A stretch of 45,606 bases of DNA, taken from positions 1 through 45,606 of the forward strand of contig QEYB01001278.1 in the NCBI GenBank assembly GCA_017562135.1, given 5' to 3'. Under the pieces are notes generated by a model. The model had not been told where the DNA came from. It was given only the letters and a program-made list of their open reading frames with translations, and ran no database searches. A program made the translations under genes and the position numbers. Below, piece by piece: positions 23,330 through 35,790 of this stretch (position 1 is its first letter; every line of letters starts with the position of its first letter). The DNA is from Dipylidium caninum (lineage: Eukaryota > Platyhelminthes > Cestoda > Cyclophyllidea > Dipylidiidae).

Positions 23330-24389
23330 TCGCATACATACACGCAGAGTTGGGTGGAAATAGAGGTGTTGAGAAAAGTCGAAGAATTAAGTGTGACCAA
23401 AGGAATGGACTAATCAAGAAGACCCTCCCCCCTGGAAACAACAGACGGCAATACGTTTGGCACAACCTGAGAGGGATACAGGCCGGTGAGGCGCGTATGA
23501 AAAACTTACCGAAATGAAACAAAACTTTGGTCACACGTATGCACGAATTCCTCGCTTTCTCTTCTCGCCTCCTAAAAGCTGCAACAAAGTAATAAAACAG
23601 CATTAACCACTAAGTTCAAAGTGTAAAATACCCTGACGCATCCTATAAGGGAGGATGTGCTTACACAACTCAAGGGACAGTGAACAACTAGACCGCTGTA
23701 CACGGGCAAATAAGGAAAAGTAGCCCGCATTATCAGCCATCAATTAAAGTAACTAGGTGGGTAAGGGAAGAGGGTAACCGCGCGGACGATATAGCCAGAA
23801 AAACTGATAACGTATTGATGGGACAAAGCAATGCATTACCGATAGTGTTGCAGGTACTGTGCCAAAAGAGCGATGATAAATGCAAGGACGAACACGGCAA
23901 TTAAATGACGTAAGATAAGATAAAGAAGGCAAGCGAAATTTGACGCACACAAAGCAGTTATTCACCGTCCATGAAAGTCAATGTAAAGTCTACTAGCGCA
24001 TTTCTTGTAGACCACGCGGTAGGTGGTACAACACAGGTAACCTCGCTACTGGGATCCGTGGAAGCAGAATTCCCATTATAATTCTAAAGGCTCTGAAAAA
24101 ACTAATTTTGCCTAAAAGGCATTTAAGTGATTCGCTACTTGAGTGCGAAAGCACAAAAAAGGTGATGATGACTAGAGTGAATGTTGCTCTTCATTTCACG
24201 AACCGTTAATTTCCAAGGTCTGCATTTGTCACTTCAGAATCGACTGGGCGAACCATAGAGAATAACTTAACACTAGTGGGGAAAGCGCCTCAGACATTAT
24301 ATTATTCTGAAATAAAATAGTCACTATATTTGAAAAGAAACAATAAATTGAAAGAATATGATTAAAACTTAAAGAACGTACGAGGTTAA
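23330..24389. other. Convergent intergenic region
   Basis: About 1 kb between the 3' ends of the coiled-coil gene (plus) and the ZFC3H1-like gene (minus). It contains only short frames with no splice support. No gene, RNA or repeat was recognised apart from the preceding TA tract. Confidence 0.6.
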
Positions 24390-27300
24390 TCATGAAGGCT
24401 GATTCCACCAATTAGCCAAATCTTCGCATGCCAAGGACTTGACCATTTGCCTCTCCTCGGAAAGTATGTTCAAATCAGAATTTTCAAAGACTTCTTTCAC
24501 CACCGCCTCCATACCAATATTTATGGCAACAACTCGGTTTTTTAATGTCAACCGATGCTGCTCACCAAAGCCACAGTTTCTCAGTACTACAGCGTAGAGA
24601 CGCCACAACCTGCTATTCAAAGGCATAAGTTTCACCGCGTCTCCCAAACATTCGACCAAATAATTAACAAGTCCACGGCCAGCATCGCGTTCAGGCGGAT
24701 AAAATTTGACACCCAAGGCGCTGATCAGCATCCAAAATTCCTCGTCCACTGGTTTTTCAAGTCGTGCAATAGAGCAAACACGTTGCAACCAACGGAGAGA
24801 CATGGGTTTAATGCAACCTGAAAAGCCGCTGCTAGCAAAGAGGGCTTTCAAAGTGCGGAATCCATAAACCTCGAGCATACGAGCAAAGAGAGGCGTAGGA
24901 GGATAGGAATCCGAGAACTTTTCCACTCGAATATACTGAATAATTTCAAAGAACCAGGATGGTGGGTTGGAACAAAAATTCAAATCCTGAGTAAGAGCAG
25001 GTGGGAAGAAGAGAGTACACAGAGCTGTCAAGTATTCTTCGGCGGTTGGAAGCATGTTAGCAAGAGCCAAACCAAGGTGTAAGAGTAGGGCAACCGAAGA
25101 ACAAGGAAATGCCTCTTCTTGGTAGTCGGACAAATGGATGATTACGTGATTGAGGAACTCGGGGAGAAGAGATGAGGATAAGTTATGAAGCATGGTGAAA
25201 AGGCCAAAACACATCCATAGAAAGACGGTATTTTTGGTATCGCACATATGGAAGTCCTTGTGTTTATTTAACCCCAAGAGGCTACGAAATGCAGAATAGA
25301 CAGAAGACGAGTCTAACGACGAGAGAGGTATTAACCCAGCGACTAACTCTGAAAGAAGGCTACTACATGGCTCTGATTTGCCAGACTCCTGCATTAGACG
25401 GGCAAAACAGTAGGCAAACGTAGTCTGTATGGAGCGCTGATTGGTGAGATCCGACACAAGATCAAATATAGCGGGTTCTCTTTGCTGTAAACACACATTT
25501 GACAAGTAGATGGCGGTTGGGAAGAAGAGTTTGTCATGGGACAACAAGTCGTCGGAGCTCAAAATAGCGTCCAGACAGAAAAGACCAGCGCGTTCAGTAT
25601 CACCCATTGCGGCTAGGAATTGTACATAAAGGTGGCTGAAGGCAAGCACAGGTGAGATTTTCGAAACAGGAATACCCTCGTGACTGCACCTTGAAAGGAA
25701 GTTGGGGAGACAATCGCTACAGAGACCGAGGTCGAGAGCTGCCACCTGAAAGAGGTCACGCATAGCGACCAATTTCTCGGATTCGAAGAGGTAACAGTAA
25801 TTTAGCGGTCGAGGGAATGTGGCAGAGAGCAATAGGACTACTCTGAGATACCACAAGGCCCATCGGGCTGGATGATTAGGGGGAAGACAGATGGGGGCAA
25901 CAGCACGTTCGTGCAAAAGCAGATCTTCGATTAGCGATAGTCCAATTTTAGATCCACAAACCTCCCACTCTAGCCGACAAGCATGATAAACTACACAAAG
26001 AAGAGCGTTCATACATGAAACAGAGGCGGAAAGGGAAGAAGCTCGTTCGTGTGCGAGTAGGAGTAGAAAAGACAGAGATTTTCTCACCAGCTCTCTTCGA
26101 GCTGACAGAGAGGGAAGTTGAGTGGAATTGAGAGCGTAAAAGAAGAGTAGTGAGTGAAAGTTCGTTTTTTGGAGAAAGTCGAATGCACCGGCAACAGGAG
26201 AGTCTGTTGAAACGAGTACAGCGTAGAGGTGGTGTTTGAAGAGAGCCGTATCGTGAACACGTGCTAAGTCGAGAGGTGGATCGAGATAAGGCGTCCAGTC
26301 GTTACAGGTCGCAAACACCGTATGCCAATCGCGTACTGTAGAACAAAAATCAAGAACAGTCTCTTTTTCAGCGTCTAACTGAGCTCCACAGACTTGACAA
26401 AGTGATTCCGAGTCTTCAGAAGTGGGTGTTGATTGCACGTAAGACCCAAGTGATGTCTTCGGTGTAACGGAAAAATTTCCTAAGCTAACTGGATGTTGGA
26501 AAGCACAAGTACTATCTACACAAGTTCCATTTAGATAAAAGGGGCATATAGGTGTGTTGGGATCCAGAGAAGGAGTTGAAGGCAAAGAGGTTCGGATATC
26601 CGGAGTTGCAGGCGTCATCTCAACTTCCTGAGGAATATCGACTGAGAGAGTGAAAAGATTGAAATAATGAAAAAGGGGGCTATTGATCCTGAGGGCGACT
26701 TCTAATTTATTCAGGAGATTGACGAAGTAGTTTGAGAGTTCAATTATACCTGAAGAGAGAGGTTCCACCTCAGATTGTGATGGTTTGAGGAAAGACCGAG
26801 AACAAGGTTTAGGGAGTAATGGTCTTTTCGAAAGTCGTAATACCACAGAATTCATTTCCTCCAATTCCTTCTGTGCTTTATTCAAACAACGAATCGTCAG
26901 TTGTTTTTCTTTGCTCGCTCTCACCACAGCCTTTCTCGTGGTCAAGTATAATTTTGTGGTTTGGGTCAATTTAGCTTTCAGCGATGTGAGAGTTGAACTC
27001 AAAATAGCTTCAGATCTTTTTCTGAAGGACAAAACCTTCTCTTGGCGTTTTAATTGCGCTTGGAGCTGTTCAACGCGCAGAGATTGCTTTAAAACCAATT
27101 TCTTATATGGCTGGAGAGATAGAGGAATAGATTTGTTCCTTTTCAAAGGATAAAAATTGGGGTCAAAGGGACGCACATCATTTTTGGGAAGTCCAGAAGC
27201 TGGTTTGCTGGGAGTCTGGATCCGTCGCACCATTGCGGTATCGAGACGGAAATCCTTATTTTTCGGTACTGGAGACGATGGGCAGAGTGGCAATGGTTGT

Positions 27301-27940
27301 GAGAAAGGTGAAGAAGGGCAAGGCTGTTCAGAAGGAACGACTTTTCCACGGCGCGAAATAAGTGTGACGCTGGGAAAGACCCCCGCCTCTTCATCTTCAC
27401 TGGAAGAACTGGAAAGAGATTGTGTGTTGAGACTGATAACGAAACGCGATTTAATGGACGAACAACTCGGCTGTTGTGGTAGTGGGGGCGCTGCATTACT
27501 GGCGAGAGTAGTTAACACGGGTGCAGAATTCGATGTGCATAGCTCTTCTGGTTGTTTTGTTATTGAGAGCAGTGCCTTTTCCCGAAGTTCTTGTTCTTTT
27601 TGTTGACCAATCTAAAACCTCGTTAGAAATACTAGTAAATGTACTTCGCATATTTCGTCTTCTTCATCATAGTTATGCTTTGTATTAGCGTTGTTGCCCT
27701 CTAAAGTGTTAAACAGCATATTTAATAGTAAGTTTACCTTCGTCCGTCTTCAAAGAGGTAGCTAAAAATTTAGAAGTGGCAAAAAGCTTACTTGAGGCTT
27801 GGGTTGCAGCTGAAGAGAAGCGCGGGATGCTTTGATAGACTTTTCAAAGCCATCTTACGAAGTTCTTTTTCATCAAATGAGATATCTGAAAAACTTAAAT
27901 TAAAAGAATTTGCCAATGTTGAAGCTAGAGGTTGAGACAT
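24390..27940 (-). CDS. ZFC3H1: ZFC3H1-type zinc-finger protein (PAXT nuclear RNA decay factor)
   Basis: In animals ZFC3H1 works with MTR4 to retain and degrade polyadenylated nuclear RNA through the exosome. Exon 1 is 27792-27940 (ATG at 27940). Exon 2 is 24390-27611, with acceptor GTTTTAG, and gives a 1,073-codon open frame. The diagnostic element is the C-X7-C-X4-C-X3-H finger 'CPFYLNGTCVDSTCAFQH' near 26.5 kb, roughly residue 360 of exon 2. Before it lies a long lysine-rich coiled coil ('KKLVLKQSLRVEQLQAQLKR'); after it comes a long helical region of the kind that forms TPR/HAT repeats. The total, about 1,120 residues, is much shorter than the human protein. The exon 1 frame fails to join exon 2 by one base; removing one A from the run at 27841-27844 restores it and gives 'LRKMALKSIKASRASLQL', parallel to 'LREKALLSI' in exon 2. 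This is probably a base-call error. The GTG at 27518 is not the start. Confidence 0.88.
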
Positions 27941-28279
27941 TCCGTGGAGTGATTACCTAAAAGAAGAGTACTTAATGCGAAAAAATGACATTGGTCTGGG
28001 AAGGCATTAAAAGCCAAGCGCACAAGGTGGGGGATTTACACATTTACCATATTGCGCACCTTCTACTATTTGCGCAAAACAATGAAAACATGTCACTATA
28101 AAAAAATAGCCATGGTGATTTAAAGGAAATTAATATCTCTGAGCATTAGCCATTCTAAAAAAATACATAGAAGCAAGTCTCACATCAGACATTTTGCATT
28201 ATTTTCGTTATTGAAGTTAAGAAAGACTGACAGGCGGTTGAGTCTTTGTGTAAAAGCAACTTAATATTATATCAAGGCA
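27941..28279 (-). other. Spacer between GLMP 3' end and the ZFC3H1-like start
   Basis: A 340-base gap between two same-strand genes. It should contain the ZFC3H1-like promoter or a trans-splice site. No TATA box, CpG cluster or clear acceptor directly before the ATG was identified. Confidence 0.5.
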
Positions 28280-28285
28280 TTTATT
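28280..28285 (-). terminator. Polyadenylation signal of GLMP
   Basis: AATAAA on the minus strand, about 41 bases after the proposed GLMP stop codon (28327-28329). The close fit supports the choice of this last exon. Confidence 0.6.
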
Positions 28286-28326
28286 ACACATCTTGGGAGT
28301 GTAGGGCATTTCTTTAGATTACCCAA

Positions 28327-31300
28327 TCAATATGATAAAGGATAGTAAGATCGCTGATTGTAATAAATCAGTTTGACAATTATAGAAAATCGACCCGCGG
28401 CGAAGCGGGACATAGTGGCGCTTGCAGCAGTTTGTACACCCAACAAGGACATGTAAGTGAAAATATGAGTCAGAAATAGATATATAAAGCCCAGGCATCC
28501 AAGAAATGACGTACTTACAGAAACATGCATACGGTGTGGACACAGTAACGAAGCAGACAACTGAATCACACGTCAAAAACGCCTCCAGCAAAAGGGTAAC
28601 GATGTAAACAAGGGTAAACACATTAATTGCACCACGTAATTACTCCATTTGAGTAAATCGTGCCATCTATTTGTAGATAAGCATATTTTTTCGCTTCAGT
28701 CCTTTGCAAGCAGTTACACATCTTGCGTCATGTCAACGAAAAAGGAAAAAATCTGCTATTAGCGTCCACCCCAAGAGAAAAGTTAAAAAACTCGCAAAGC
28801 AACTGAAATATTTGCAGCTGCCCGTGATTGCAAGAATAATTGCTACCCCTATTCCTTCTAATATAGCGCTCCGAGGATATTACAAAGATAAAAAACAGTT
28901 ACAAGCGAAACTTAACAACTCCTCTATAGAGTACATTTCGTTTGTCTTGATAATGTTTAAAGTGGCTAATGTACACTGTTATGCGCAGAACACAAAGGTA
29001 TAAAGCTGAGCAGTAATACAGATTTTATTGTTACACTTCTTATCGCACGAAGCAATTTCTTATTGATTTCGAGAATATTAAAAACCGACTAAATTCTAAT
29101 GTGCCCAATGGTATAGACCACGACCTTCGGAATACTGCGGTTGATGACATAAGCTAACGTTTTAACTTTTCAGCTAGAAATCACAGTCGCGCCGATGACT
29201 GGAAGTTACTAATTTAATGGACCTAAGTTGTCCTCCAACCTGATTTTACTCTTTTGACGGCTTTTGCTCAGCTGACATTTTAGCTCAAATGTGCATACGA
29301 TCACCACGAAAATCCTCATGAATTAATAGCCTCACAAAACCACTTTATCACACAAAAATAAATTTTGCTTACTACCCTTTAACAGTTGCAAGAAAGTATG
29401 ATTGGGCTTTGCTAAACATTAGTACGTATTTTACTTTATTTCCGGTCATAGACCTTGCTTTAGTGTACATGCTTGGCTACTCAACATTAAAGCCATTTAG
29501 AAGTAGACACCACCTTGCCTCGCAAAAGTAATAAACTAGTTTTCTACAAAGCTCGCTAATAAACAAGCGGATCAGCTATTGTCTACAAAGTGCAGACCTG
29601 TCATCTGTTTCCACAGCCAGAGATTTTTTAACGATGTCGACATTAAGAAACTTTTACTGTAGCAAGAAGACATCCACTTTCTTGTCGCTGAGAAACACAT
29701 CTGGTTCTTAAACGGTATTTCTCAGAATCCCAATCATGAAGCGACATGTTGTAAGGTAAATAGTAGTTATGTTAATTGAATAAGGCCAAGCATGGCTAGT
29801 AATAATGTTACAAAGATGATTTAGTCCTGTATAATTCTAAAATACTTGGATAAAGCAGGGAAGTAGCACTTTGGTTTTAGTTCTTATGGAATCCCTGACG
29901 TTGTCTCGATTTGTGCGCCTTTAAAGTTTAAATATATAAAGGACTGAAACCAATGATTGCTAACCCCTTTCGCCAGAAATTTTCAAAACGCAATGAACAC
30001 ATCACGGTAGAAAAGGGACATTTAATAATATTCAGCGTCGGCATCATGTCGAGAGGCGAAGCGCAAAAATTGAAGGTAGCACTTACTGTCCATAAAATGA
30101 CGAAATCCAGTTGAGCAAAAAGGAACCCCAATAATGAATTGTCGTCTTTAATGTAGTCACCGGTTGTGCCGAAAGGGTGAATTTCTTGTCAACATCAAAT
30201 GTCAAGGTTAGTGGCCTAAAAAGCAAAACGGCATTCAATATTTTCGATATTCCTAAGCTTTCTGAGTAGAATGAGGAAACCACGTGGATGAGCTTGTGTT
30301 ATAGAATCATGGCATTAGGTAAAAATTAACAATAAAGCCAATACTGCGGTTGCTACGACCTTAATATAATTTTTTCAGTCATCAATAACCAAAGGAGTGA
30401 ACAATTTGCGTAAACGTAAACAGATTGCAAAATTACGAAACTATACCGGGAAAAAGAGCACGAAAAAACAATTACCAGGCCAAATAGTGAGCCGTCTTTT
30501 GACCAGGAGCAGAAAAAACAAAGTACTGTAACCGTGTCCCAACTGGATTTCGCGCAAACTTTCCGTCGCGTTTCATCTGATAGTTTTGTTCATATGCAAT
30601 ACCGTAGAGCGCTTTGGCCAACGAGCGACGTAAGCGTTTTCGAATATTAGGTGTTCGTAGGGGTGATCGTAGACTTGACAACACGACGATGGATTCGCCG
30701 CCTCTTTTACTGTTCTCCGCTTCCAAGTAGGCCACAGGACTAGGATGGAAGAGAACAGGAGTGCCTTTGGGAGGCGGCGAAGTTACAGTGAGAGGTAGCA
30801 TTAATGCACTTTCGCTTGGTAGAAATTTCGTAGCCTCTTCTTCCAAATGAATAATAGAAACCTTAGAGGCAGAAAAAGGAAGGTAAAGCAGAAGTCATTC
30901 CTCAACCATAAATAATGGAAGAAACCAGAAGGAATGTAAATAAGTATTGCGGACGAAAATCTGTTTTAAGTGGTAATGGAAGCATCATGGGTATTAAAAG
31001 CAGACAAACGAATAATGAAGGGCCTTAAGTCAAAACGAGTTCGAACAGACACTGAACACACGTCAGTTTCAGACACGAATGGACGTGTGGACGCTGTCTG
31101 TGTGTTTGGACTGGCTCCACTATCGCTACATGCTAAGACGGCAAATGAATTCAAACCTAGGCTATGTCTAGTGACAATACAAATTGAGACTTGTGAAAGA
31201 TTATTATCCACAAAAGTACGCTGATGTATTCATTAGGCTAAGTTGTCATTACGGTATGGTACAAATAAACAATCCTTGACTTATTTATCCCCTTTACTTA

Positions 31301-34300
31301 TTTTTTTGGTGAATTTGCGGTAGCTCAAATTTGGATCCACTTGTCTTCAGACCAATTTTATTTTAATCACATGTCAATTCCTTCAACTTACACAAGGCAA
31401 TGAATTCATAAAGAGGATCATAAAATGCTTTGCAAAAGAAAGTATTCAACAAAGCAGACATATACACATTCTGAAATGAACCAGTCCAGTCGCAAGTAAT
31501 TCTAAATTCTTAAATGGATGGGGGTACAATTCGCCTAGACTAAAGAGAGAGAGGAGACGGACAAAAGCTCATAACTAATGCCAAAGGGAGTAAGTCATGT
31601 GCTCCAATGTAACGATAGGAATTCTAACCCAGAAATAAGTAATACAAAGAGAAAGATAAGATTCATTTTATAGAGCTATTGAATACGGCTTCATCGCAAT
31701 TATCTGCGAAGGGATGTTTTTGCTATGCCAATCAATTTTCATTGAATTAGGCTGGAAACTATGAAATTATTTGCAACTACTTTTCTTGCACGGCCTCAAA
31801 TTGAGTCAGAGTTCTGTCCAATAGTCTTCGAAAAACATTTTTTTTTTATGGTTTCACGAATGAAAAAGTGCCCAGTGTTAGTTCTACAAATTTTGTTCTG
31901 GCAATTTGAGTATCGGCAAGGAGCCTCGAGAAAGACCGTCGGCCCACGTTGATGAGGAGGAGGAATTGAGGACGACTAACCGTCGACTTGGGTCTAAACT
32001 ACCATACACCATTTTTATCCGACATTTCACCAATTGACCATTGCGTTTTTAGGGGCTACAAATTACTTTTAGCAGAAAGGAAATACAATAGGCAAGATGC
32101 TACCATAGAGGCCTTTTAACCTTTCATTAACTCTAAAAATAAAGATTTTTTTCAAAAAGGCATATACAACTTACCCAAACATTGGCATAAATTCAGAAAT
32201 GTCATTGGAAGATATTTCTATTGGAAATAGTAATAATGTGAGAAATTGCCTTATAATCCACACCCGTTTTTTAGTTTCCAACGTGATATTTTAGAAAGAG
32301 AAAAACGAGAGAGTGGGAAGGGTTAATTTAAACCATCGTCGTTAAGGCTAATTGTCCGAAATGCCGAGTTCTCACTCCTGTAAAATATGACTTATCAGCG
32401 CCACCAATGACTTATGACTATATTATGTCCATGGCTGTCTCACGTTACTAAAGTAAATTGTAGAGCACTGAAAAATATATTTTTTTAACGCCCTCCTCTC
32501 TAGCTCCTTATTAAAGATAAAGCCCACCTCAGATTTCTTACAGCGTTAGTATTGTACTTCAGGAAAATTAGGAATGTTTTCACGCCAGAGTTGTACCTTT
32601 AGACCGTCGTCCAAGACCGACAAGTGGATTTATTGCTGACAGGTTGATACTCGAGACGAAAATGATAATATATTTATTTGCCGTGACATCTGTGTCAATG
32701 AACTAGTTGCACTAAGCCATGATCTTTAGTTCTCTTAGGTGATTAAGTATAGGTTATGTAAAACCAGACATGGGTGCTGCTTTGAAGTAATGCGCTCAAC
32801 AAAATTAATATCCGTCTGACTCCAATTATAATGTTGACAAAAATAATCCTTCGGTTGTCGAAATAGCACTGGCCAGAGACACGACAACAACCGGTCTAAG
32901 CATTATAAATGACCGTTATGAAACCTACAAAGTAGATATTCATCGCATCAGCCATCAAAAATCCAAAGAAAAATGGTAGGTGCGAGCAGGAAATCGAGAT
33001 TAAAACCATGATATTCAATAAGTCAAATTCCAGCAGGCAAAATTAGAATAAGTGTAAAGACCGTTAAATTACATAGTGACACAGCGAAAATAGATTCAGA
33101 TTTTCACGAAACCCTCCTTAAAGAGTAAAAACTTTGAAAGGATAAGAGAACGCTCAATAAAATTATCTTACATTTTTGACATGACTTAATCATCTGTGTG
33201 GACACAATATGACTTTGAACACACAGGTACGGGCATTGCCATTACCCAAATTCGTCTAAGCGACAAGCAAAAATACGTTACTAACTTAAGTAGCCTGAAC
33301 GCAATATGGGAGAAAGGTAATAGTGGGACTGAACTGGCGTGGGCAAAGAACGAAATTTGTCCAAAGAACAGGCAAAAAGCGCAAGGGAAACACACCACCG
33401 GGACGTTATGACAAATGTAGAGATAAAATGAAAAAGTTTTCGTAAAAAACAATAAGATTAACTACCTCATATGCCTCGCAGCCATTTGTGATTAAATGAA
33501 AAAAAATTGTAGTTATTCTTTAGACCTTCCCGTATGAGCTAAGGCAAAAGAAGTCAGAAAAATCGCTCCAAAATGAATAAATTGCATTGAGTATGTGTAG
33601 TATACCTTCCTAATAATCGGCGCGTAAGAAGATGAAACCAAATATCCCGTCTCGCGAAAGTCACCGTCACTTGAAAGGGTGATATTGGAAAAGAGGACGA
33701 TTCCAACTGCCAACTTTGAGTCGGAATGTTGAATGGTCAGCTTGTGGAATGATATTTCGCTTTCAAAGGTGAGGCCAGCTCTAATACCTCTGGCAGCTAT
33801 GTCCTTGACAGATATTATGATCTGCAAGAGAAAACGACCGAACGCGTCATTATTTTCGCTTAGGAATCCACACTCATCAAGTCTTATTTTTGTGTTATTC
33901 ACTTTTACTTCAATGTGACCACCATCGTAGACGAGTTTGTGAAGACGACGAGGATCGGATCGATAATTGATTTGTATCATGCCAGTATTAGGGTCTGGCT
34001 TTAAGTCAACACCGATGATTGAGTACTCCAATTGCGACAAATAGTACTGAATAAATGTTTTGTTACTTTTGCTAGCAGTCCTAATGTCGGCATTATTACT
34101 CGGATCGCGAAATTCCACAACCTGCAAACAAGTATTCAAGAGTTAAGTTAATGACCAAAAACACAGCATTACAAACAACTAACAAAAGACTCACCGAAAA
34201 ATATGTTAAACCATAGACTTCCGAAGAATTTTCCACTCTAATTCCATCATACATATGGTTATCCAGTAGCCTCGTCCAGTCAACACTAACAAGTGCGTTT

Positions 34301-34464
34301 GGGTTCGAACTTCTGACAATAAAAATTGACGGGGGTCCTAGGACTTTGGAAGCTGCTGTAAAAAAGTGAATAGACTGAAGTTCGTCTCTAGCAACTACAT
34401 GAACTAGATTGGGAAAGTTCTCTTCGCACGCATTTGTACACATGGGATTTTTATTAACTTCAAT
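28327..34464 (-). CDS. GLMP: Glycosylated lysosomal membrane protein (GLMP), 5' end missing
   Basis: GLMP is a heavily glycosylated type I lysosomal membrane protein that partners the transporter MFSD1. The exons recognised on the minus strand are 34195-34464, 33606-34121, 30476-30861, 30087-30215 and 28327-28560. The first contains the family hallmark, 'FPNLVHVVARDELQSIHFF' followed by 'LGPPSIFIVRSSNP' and 'LVSVDWTRLLD'. Later conserved points are 'YAPIIRK', 'PVAYLEAENSKRGGES' and 'TIHYWGSFLLNW'. The last exon has the membrane span, 'FLGCLGFIYLFLTHIFTYM', and a cytosolic tail ending 'RSYYPLSY', where YYPL fits a lysosomal sorting motif. Phases agree except before the last exon, so one small exon is missing there. 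The exon with ATG and signal peptide upstream of 34464 was not found. A 2.7-kb intron separates exons two and three. The right-hand copy is used; the left copy of the first exon is cut at the window edge. Confidence 0.8.
30862..33605 (-). other. Large GLMP intron
   Basis: A 2.7-kb stretch flanked by phase-0 GLMP exon edges. It contains several short open frames on both strands (for example 30966-31224 and 33186-33452), none with a consistent pair of splice sites. No RNA gene or repeat was seen. Confidence 0.5.
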
Positions 34465-35790
34465 CTAAAAACATGCGCGGATAATATAACATACTTCCCA
34501 GGCAAAAAGGAGTACATTAAGGCTCATGAGCCCTAGTAAGGCCACACAAAGCCGCGTCGACATGATTATATGGAGCAACTGAAAATGCGATCTTCAATTT
34601 GGAAATTTGTATGCAGAACGCTAAAACACTTATTCAGATATCAAGGTCGATTGCGATAAACAGTATAAGTCAGTAAAAGTATCTGTAAAAATGCTAGTTA
34701 ATAGGTCAACATTGTAAACTTTTTTGTTAATGAAAACGGCGCTTAAAATACATACAATAGTTGTCATAGGGGAAAATAGTTGGGAGTAATTCTACTCCTT
34801 GAAACCCAAGTGTTCTACACTGGTCTATTATTTACCAGGCCTCTAGCAGATTCGCCGGATCCGATCAAAATACGATGACTCGTACAGGCACGGAAGCAGG
34901 GAAATGAAGGAACCTATAATCCCCTAAGTTTGTGCCTAATATTAACTCTTGCCCTTTTCAACGCCCGTGATGGAAATTTTAGTTTAGTGATCTCTTATTT
35001 CTAAACGTTCAAAGTCAGTTTGAATCTTTCGCGATTAACAGGGGCAAGTCTATAAGACTTTCTTCGATTCGTCAAATACCTACTACTTTTCGGATCTTAC
35101 TTATGATTGTACTTGGCTGCGAGTGCTTTTAAGGCGTTTTAGTTTCTGTTTACTTTAGTTATTTTCAGCTTACCATCTACTCTTTTTCCTGTTGCCAAGA
35201 AAAACTTTTAAGATATTGGATCTGAAAACCACGAGGCAGTTCAGTGTAGTTTCTGAATCTTTTTTAACATGTTTTGTCTTTGTGACGCCACGCTAAATGC
35301 CCGATGTTTCTCTCGAAGACCTATACATTGAGGTTTGTATTCGCCTACCACCTTTTGATTTTAGCCATGATAACCGGTCTCATGAATGGCAATACCATTT
35401 CTCTATCTTGAAGGAGGAACAAAATAGCATTTTCTAGCTATACTTTATTTTTTATTCTGAGAGAGGAAAATATAAGGAGCAAGATATTACGTGGAGGACA
35501 TACATACGAGTTACAAGAGGTACAAGAAGGGGCCCCAGGTACACAGAAATCTCTTGATAGTTGGTGATTGCTTGCTTTGTTTTGCTTTTGTTGCCAACTC
35601 AACAGGGATTATTCTAAAGCTCAATCAATTGATGAAGGGTAATTTGACGCCCTGTTAATCCGTTCTATGACAACCTTTGATAAATATGCACTATCTTCCT
35701 TCTCCCAAACTTATGGTACAAAACGGTTCTGAGTAGGTGATATGTTGAAAAAAATTAAAAACTTCTATTTTTATCTTCATTTGGCAATAG
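34465..35790. other. Region between the 5' ends of GLMP and gene P
   Basis: About 1.3 kb between the divergent genes. It should hold the GLMP first exon (minus) and the gene P first exons (plus), which I could not identify. One short minus-strand ATG frame near 34770 starts with a hydrophobic run (TTIVCILSAVF) but has no fitting donor. Confidence 0.4.

Noticed and set aside
24390..27518. GTG at 27518 as the start of the ZFC3H1-like protein
   Set aside because: GTG is not a normal animal start, and the frame continues upstream to a good splice acceptor at 27611 and a separate first exon with an ATG.
26785..27606. Plus-strand ORFs opposite the ZFC3H1-like coding exon
   Set aside because: They are antisense shadows of a 1,073-codon frame that carries the zinc finger and coiled coil.
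28704..29003. A 99-codon plus-strand ORF rich in lysine
   Set aside because: It lies inside a GLMP intron, has no strong splice sites and no recognisable similarity. Chance is likely in AT-rich sequence, although it is not excluded.
30966..31224. Overlapping ORFs on both strands in the large GLMP intron
   Set aside because: Both strands are open over the same stretch and neither has matching acceptor and donor sites or fits the GLMP phase.
33186..33452. Overlapping ORFs just downstream of the second GLMP exon
   Set aside because: The second and third GLMP exons already join in phase without it, and no good splice pair was found.
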